Shown piece by piece: positions 60,601-64,000 of a DNA stretch of 64,000 bases. The stretch comes from Bacillota bacterium (GTDB lineage Bacteria; Bacillota; Clostridia; Saccharofermentanales; Fastidiosipilaceae). The stretch is from contig JAEWGG010000002.1 of assembly GCA_023388435.1 (NCBI GenBank), positions 14,215 through 78,214 of the forward strand, given 5' to 3'. The notes under the pieces were generated by a model. It saw only the letters and a program-made list of their open reading frames with translations, was not told where the DNA came from and made no database searches. A program made the translations under genes and the position numbers. Within the stretch, counting starts at the first letter, position 1; each line of letters starts with the position of its first letter.

Positions 60601-62716
60601 GTCCAAGCCGCAGTTCACCACCATACAGGTCACGTCTAAGCTGGATAACAACAGTGATCTTACTGAGCGTTATATCGTCTATGCGGATGGTCAAGTCCAT
60701 TATGAACAGGGCCTTGATCCCACACGCCGCTCGGAAATTCCAGCCATTGGGGCGATGATCGAGATGCCCAAGAGCTTCAAACAGCTGCGCTACTTTGGAC
60801 GCGGCCCGTCCACTTCTTTTGTCGATCGCTGGGAAGGCTACCCCATGGGCATCTATGAGGAAACAGTCGACTTCAACTCCCTGGGCGACTATGTCAAGCC
60901 TCAGGAAAATGGCAACCACGTCGGTGTTGAGTGGGCCCAGCTGAGCAACGAGCAGGGTCAGGGCCTTTTTATCAAGTCCTCTGAAGGTCCTCTCGAAGTC
61001 ATGGCCAGCCCTTACAACCAGTATGACGTAACGGGAGCCGCCCATCCTTATGAGCTGCAGAGCACGGAGCGCAGCTACCTGCGTATCAACCACAAGACGG
61101 CGGGGGTCGGTGGTGAAAACAGCTGGGGAGCCAGAGCCCTGCCCTATGCGGAAATCGAGGCGAAACCCTATCGCTACAGCTTCGACATCTTCCCCATCAC
61201 AGGACAGGCTGCACGTGCCAACACGAGCCGTAGTCCCCGTGTGGCCCGCAGCCTGACAGATGGCGAATCAAAGCCTGGCAGCTCCATGACCTATCCTGAG
61301 TCAGCCCCTGACCAGCTCTACCGTGTCAGCCGTGAGGATTCCCGGATTGTCATCAGCGCCAAGTACCGTCTCCAGGCCAATGAGGAATTCCTGCCCGTGG
61401 CTGCTTTCTATGAGTCACAGAAGAGCTATGACATCCGCAATCCCCAGCTCTTTGACCTCGAGCCGGCGGAGGTCCAATTGGAACTCAAGCAGGACCTGAA
61501 GGACTTTGAAGTTCGTTATAGTACCAAGCTTTCTGAAGACCAGCAGACAAAGACGGTCATCGCAACGGTTGTAAATAAGAATCTTCCTAGCGTTCAGATT
61601 GCTGAGTACCAGTTCCACTTCCACCGCGTCCAGCTAAACCCTGAAGACCTACTTGCCGGAGCCGATGTCCAGTATGCTAAAGCCCAGGCCAGCGAGGCCC
61701 TTACGGACTTCCGTGCGGAACAGACGGAATACCGTCTCCCCTACAGGGAGGGACAGATTCTGGACGAAGCCACGGCCCAGCTCAGACTAAAAGAGGGGAT
61801 GGACAAGAAGTACCAGATCCAGTACAGCGAAAAGCTGGAGCAGCAGGGCCTCCTGCGTGTCAAAACAGTAGAGGCGCGCATCTTCCCGAAGGATGCCAAT
61901 CCGGAGCAGGATGAACCGCTCTTCATCTACCGCTTCATCTTCCAGTCGAATCCGAGGCTGGATGTGGAACCGACGCCGGAGCCAAGTCCGACACCGACGC
62001 CGCAACTTAGCCCGACGCCGACACCGCAGCCTAGTCCGACGCCAAGTCCAGAAGCGACAGTAGCACCTACGCCGACGTCAGGCACTCTGCCAGAACCCGT
62101 GGATCCAAGCCCTGTGGAACCCAGTCCAGGTCCCACGGCAAGTCCGACGCCACTACCTACACCAAGTCCAGAGCCGACTCCGACTTCGAGTCCTGCTCCG
62201 ACTCCGACAGCAGCGCCGAGCCCGAGTCCGAGTCCTGCCCCGACTCCGACAGCAGCGCCGAGCCCTGGGTCCAGTGTGACTGAGCCCACGGCTAAGCCTT
62301 CCAGCCATCTCCCCAGTTCAGGACCCTCGAAATCCAAGCCCAGCCTGATCCCTGGATATCCGACGGAAACCCAGCCACGGCCCAGTGACATGATCCCCAG
62401 TGGGGCCAGCACTGAAAGTTCCGAGAGCCTGAGTCCCCTCCCAAGCTCCGGCCCCAGCGGCCAGGTCCCCCCCCCCAGCCAGGAGCCCGGCAGCCAGCAG
62501 CAGGGCTCTGGAAAGCAGTCCGCCCCCAGCAGCCAGGTCAGCCCCCCCAGCCAGGGGCCCAGCAGCCAGCAGCAGGGCTCTGGAAAGCAGTCCGCGAAGG
62601 CCAGCCAGCGACTGGCGCGCACAGGCGAAAAGGCAGGTCTCGGCTTCGGTCTCGCCCTGCTCCTCTTTGCCCTGTTCGGCCTGGGTCTAAAAGCCCAGCG
62701 TCCTGAAGAGGACTAA
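57689..62716 (+). CDS. Wall-anchored beta-galactosidase (GH2) with long Pro/Ser/Thr stalk
   Basis: The 1675-residue protein has a signal peptide (1-34, cut near IEA-AEK), GH2 sugar-binding domain (about 110-330), Ig-like domain (335-440), TIM barrel (440-740), and a small-chain-like domain (about 880-1170). Catalytic residues fit: acid/base Glu 543 in SWSNGNE, nucleophile Glu 628 in QVEYAHSMGNS. Two Ig-like repeats (about 1235-1425) lead to a PTP/PSP-rich stalk (1425-1640) and a sorting signal: LARTG (1642-1646), hydrophobic segment, and charged tail QRPEED. A sortase would link Thr to the wall; LARTG is a variation on LPxTG. It would hydrolyse beta-galactosides outside the cell. AAGGAGG precedes the start. 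Confidence 0.95.
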   Translation: MHRAHPKFRKLCCGVLSVSLLAGLFGLLIPPQTIEAAEKVVERGPDQWPSPVADGAYWYNAVWSDLKQPNYNKSRVVEDRCLPARSFFIPARSEEEAMRGVDHWRESSTWQSLNGSWDFHLVRKPDEVEVNFHKADFDPAANGWGKIEVPSCWQLVPNEIGDEPMYSNWYYHWGQKNWLPVGEPNVPGERFNYAMAYAGTAPKNYNPVGHYIRDFELKSEYKNDEVILNFQGVESAFYVYVNGHYVGYSEDSFTQHEFDITKYVKPEGKNRLAVLVYRWSDGSLLENQDLVNYSGIFRDTGLIYRSKRASILDFSNEMTLQEDGSLRLDTQIKTSAQAKAVRMRLYDPQGQLVKTVDALDQVGQIFLCRIDVPQPQLWSTESPSLYHQVLEVLDEQGITEYVPWDVGLREISLLQLENGKTSYAINGQRIVFKGVNRHELNNDKGRVMTLETLHKDLQLMRQHNVNAIRCSHYPNNIDLYILADRYGLMIMDEANMETHAAGGLGGIPMAVETFRYPSIHRCANMFERDKNFSSVVSWSNGNECIFFAKPAVNDNYSFRLMYKYIKERDKQRPIVLERDPREGVSDIRSRMYWPASEHSIGYSVFEGIPGNDKKVLEDSDTRPYLQVEYAHSMGNSLGYYKEYWDLWRQYPHAMGGFIWDWVDQSPLWPLPEGKTATGPSYTADGTKVASGGTHYLAYGGDWAMDKNNNFNNFMDNGLVSSDRHMHHSHQQLKYVQQSILFSNYQPETGTVDVTNEFSFTPLSHYQLSLSVLKDGQPLTLKNGQTEYALNWELGPEAKASLQVPDLDEVIPQGKAVLKDSSALYHLKLEAKLKSDVGLWGKTGDSIAFEQFQLNKVDKNSLKVPFPTELKNHVEENEQYVAISNERLHFVLDKKLGQWTEFAKDGVNFFADPNDNSPRFLTTDKREMLPGMYANFWRAPVDNDRENGWLDRVARWREANFWRSSVTVTVDQSKPQFTTIQVTSKLDNNSDLTERYIVYADGQVHYEQGLDPTRRSEIPAIGAMIEMPKSFKQLRYFGRGPSTSFVDRWEGYPMGIYEETVDFNSLGDYVKPQENGNHVGVEWAQLSNEQGQGLFIKSSEGPLEVMASPYNQYDVTGAAHPYELQSTERSYLRINHKTAGVGGENSWGARALPYAEIEAKPYRYSFDIFPITGQAARANTSRSPRVARSLTDGESKPGSSMTYPESAPDQLYRVSREDSRIVISAKYRLQANEEFLPVAAFYESQKSYDIRNPQLFDLEPAEVQLELKQDLKDFEVRYSTKLSEDQQTKTVIATVVNKNLPSVQIAEYQFHFHRVQLNPEDLLAGADVQYAKAQASEALTDFRAEQTEYRLPYREGQILDEATAQLRLKEGMDKKYQIQYSEKLEQQGLLRVKTVEARIFPKDANPEQDEPLFIYRFIFQSNPRLDVEPTPEPSPTPTPQLSPTPTPQPSPTPSPEATVAPTPTSGTLPEPVDPSPVEPSPGPTASPTPLPTPSPEPTPTSSPAPTPTAAPSPSPSPAPTPTAAPSPGSSVTEPTAKPSSHLPSSGPSKSKPSLIPGYPTETQPRPSDMIPSGASTESSESLSPLPSSGPSGQVPPPSQEPGSQQQGSGKQSAPSSQVSPPSQGPSSQQQGSGKQSAKASQRLARTGEKAGLGFGLALLLFALFGLGLKAQRPEED
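62467..62476 (+). repeat. C10 homopolymer in the stalk of the beta-galactosidase
   Basis: Ten consecutive C bases code for PPP within the stalk about 45 codons before the LARTG motif. Gain or loss of one base would shift the frame past the anchor. Whether it varies is unknown. Confidence 0.8.
62477..62595 (+). repeat. Imperfect 72-base period direct repeat in the stalk
   Basis: Bases 62477-62523 and 62549-62595 agree at 45 of 47 positions, a 24-residue period coding for SQ-P-SQQQGSGKQSA. Suggests recent duplication of stalk units. Confidence 0.9.
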
Positions 62717-62740
62717 AAACATCAGCTTCGGCACCTAGAA

Positions 62741-62790
62741 AAAAAGCCGCGGCACTGGGTCCAGATGGAACTCAGTGCTGCGGCTTTTCA
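62741..62790. terminator. Bidirectional terminator between beta-galactosidase and glycerate kinase
   Basis: A long stem (about 62744-62759 with 62771-62786) with an A-run before and TTTT after serves both converging genes. Confidence 0.85.
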
Positions 62791-62815
62791 GTTCAGAACA
62801 TCTTTTTCAGAAAAG

Positions 62816-64000
62816 CTAGGGACCCACTGGCCTGTACAGACCCATCACAAGATCGTTGACATTGGTCCCCGTTGGTCCCGTTTTGACCAGGGCCCCTATA
62901 GCCTCCAGGGCTGGATAGCTGTTATTGTCTGCGAGGACCTCCTCCACCGCATAACCCGCCGCCTCCAGGACCGCCAGGCTCCCTCCGTCAACATAGGCTC
63001 CCGCGGCATCCGTGGGTCCATCCGTTCCATCAGAGGCCAGACTAAAAAGGGCTAGGCCTGGACAAGCAGCCAGACCTGGGACTGCAGCCAGGGCCAACTC
63101 CTGATTTCGTCCGCCCTTCCCCCCTCCTTGCACGTGTACCACGGTCTCCCCACCTGCAATCAGGGCCAGGGCCTCCGAACCCCGCTGACGTCGCAATTCT
63201 CGAGCCAGGCTCCGCCCCCAATCGGCTGCTTCCCCCGTCATACAGTCCGTGAGAATCAGAGGGCGGTAGCCCAGGTCTCTGGCCGCATCACGGGCCGCCC
63301 GGACCAGGGTACCCACATTGGCCAGAATCTCCATACGCACATCAGGCAGACGCAAGCGAGGCCTTTTCCTGAGGCAGGACAGGGCCTCAGCTGAGAGCTG
63401 AAAATTATAACGCTTCTGTATTTTTGCCAAGTCCTCCAGCGGAACTCGGGGCGGCGTGCAGGGTCCTGAGGCAATCAGGTCCAGGGGGTCTCCGAGCACG
63501 TCACTCAGCACATAGCCCCAGATAGCTGTTGGGGCCAGGGCTGCGGCCAGTTTGCCGCCCTTGACGGCTGAAAAACACTGGCGCAGGGCGTTGATCTCCT
63601 GAATACTCGCCCCGCTGGCCAGGGCCTGGCGATTAAAATCCTGCAATTCATCCAGCCCTATCAGGGGCTGCTCAAAAAGGGCGCTGGCACCTCCGGATAG
63701 GAGCAGAATAACGGCATCCTCGGCCCTGGTCTCCCGGGCCCAGGACAGGATCTCCTCCGTCGCTGCAAGGCCCGCCTCATCAGGGATGGGATGTCCTGCC
63801 TCCCAGCATTTGAGCGGGGGGAGGGGCCCCTGAAGGTGGCCGAATTTAGTTAGGACGAATCCTCCATCCACAGAGCCTAAAATATCCAAGGCCGCCCGGG
63901 CCATGTGCCAGGCGGCCTTACCCAGAGCCAGGATGTAAAGTCGGCCCGCAGGGCGTGGAAAATTCTGGAGCGCCGCACGCAGCTGGGCACTGGGCTCAGC
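62816..64000 (-). CDS. Glycerate 2-kinase (MOFRL/GckA type), 5' end missing
   Basis: A frame of 394 residues is open at base 64000, so the start lies outside the window. Sequence: GRLYILALGKAAWHMARAAL near the edge, KCWEAGHPIPDEAGL, VILLLSGGASALFEQP, VLGDPLDLIASGPC, RELRRQRGSEALALIAGGETVVHVQG-type region with GGKGGRNQELALAA, FSLASDGTDGPTDAAGAYVD, and the end TGPTGTNVNDLVMGLYRP. These match the GckA family, which phosphorylates D-glycerate at position 2 to feed glycolysis. Full length should be about 30-60 residues more. No upstream context is visible. Confidence 0.93.
   Translation of the reverse strand, partial: AEPSAQLRAALQNFPRPAGRLYILALGKAAWHMARAALDILGSVDGGFVLTKFGHLQGPLPPLKCWEAGHPIPDEAGLAATEEILSWARETRAEDAVILLLSGGASALFEQPLIGLDELQDFNRQALASGASIQEINALRQCFSAVKGGKLAAALAPTAIWGYVLSDVLGDPLDLIASGPCTPPRVPLEDLAKIQKRYNFQLSAEALSCLRKRPRLRLPDVRMEILANVGTLVRAARDAARDLGYRPLILTDCMTGEAADWGRSLARELRRQRGSEALALIAGGETVVHVQGGGKGGRNQELALAAVPGLAACPGLALFSLASDGTDGPTDAAGAYVDGGSLAVLEAAGYAVEEVLADNNSYPALEAIGALVKTGPTGTNVNDLVMGLYRPVGP

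Noticed and set aside
59099..61093. 664-residue minus-strand frame opposite the beta-galactosidase
   Set aside because: Antisense shadow of the GH2 barrel; composition is not protein-like and no start signal.
61970..62280. CRISPR-like short repeats
   Set aside because: Periodic repeats of 6-12 bases encode the PTP/PSP stalk in frame; there are no spacers.
62741..62790. Small RNA or attachment site between convergent genes
   Set aside because: The long stem with A-run and T-run is fully explained as a bidirectional terminator.

Overview
The window reads as chromosome of a GC-rich, Gram-positive, probably host-associated member of the Bacillota, most likely class Clostridia. The markers are HPr kinase/phosphorylase, WhiA, YvcK, a DivIC/FtsB-type division protein, type III glutamine synthetase, a CIRCE-controlled groESL operon, a lipobox PPIase and a sortase-type wall anchor. 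No insertion sequence, prophage or CRISPR array was seen. Nearly all genes lie on the minus strand; the only clear plus-strand genes are a small VOC/glyoxalase gene (24.0-24.4 kb) and a 5-kb wall-anchored beta-galactosidase gene (57.7-62.7 kb).

Layout: 1-2001, 3' truncated secreted GH20 hexosaminidase with two F5/8-type C modules (not a standard closed ORF because it runs off the edge). 2.5-7.6 kb, L31, glycogen phosphorylase and GSIII; glgP has a promoter followed by a terminator hairpin placed just before its ribosome binding site. 7.7-10.6 kb, a compact operon of a duplicated DUF1538 membrane protein between two PII-like proteins. 10.8-16.0 kb, thioredoxin, a division protein, a lipoprotein cyclophilin, a LicD-like protein with a degraded active site, a flavoprotein, a CYTH enzyme and a membrane-anchored propeller-like protein. 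17.1-21.8 kb, Gld-type ABC transporter with acyl-ACP thioesterase. 21.9-23.9 kb, groESL. 24.6-27.4 kb, MATE and serS. 27.5-32.2 kb, hprK-murB-yvcK-whiA-trmL operon, joining carbon control to wall synthesis. 32.3-41.4 kb, a surface polysaccharide locus with a licA/licC/licD-like set, flippase, polymerase, glycosyltransferase and O-acyltransferase. 41.4-45.4 kb, RNA methyltransferase, infC-rpmI-rplT behind a tRNA-Leu and an attenuator-like leader, NYN nuclease and YigZ. 45.4-52.7 kb, lon and the str operon (rpsL-rpsG-fusA-tuf). 52.9-57.2 kb, heterodimeric ABC exporter with MarR regulator. 57.7-62.7 kb, beta-galactosidase. 62.8-64.0 kb, 5' truncated glycerate kinase.

Taken together: two large secreted glycosidases (GH20 at one edge, GH2 near the other) suggest use of host or dietary glycans, with HPr kinase as the likely carbon-control input. 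Polysaccharide genes suggest a phosphocholine-like or related phospho-decorated surface polymer. Promoters repeatedly show extended -10 (TGnTAnnnT) elements. The most unusual signals are the DUF1538/PII operon, the glgP leader terminator, the ATC-started infC behind tRNA-Leu, an isolated 25-codon minus-strand ORF with its own terminator between marR and the beta-galactosidase gene, a C10 tract shortly before the wall anchor of the beta-galactosidase, and a LicD homologue lacking its acidic metal site. All functional names rest on reading the protein sequence; no database search was run.
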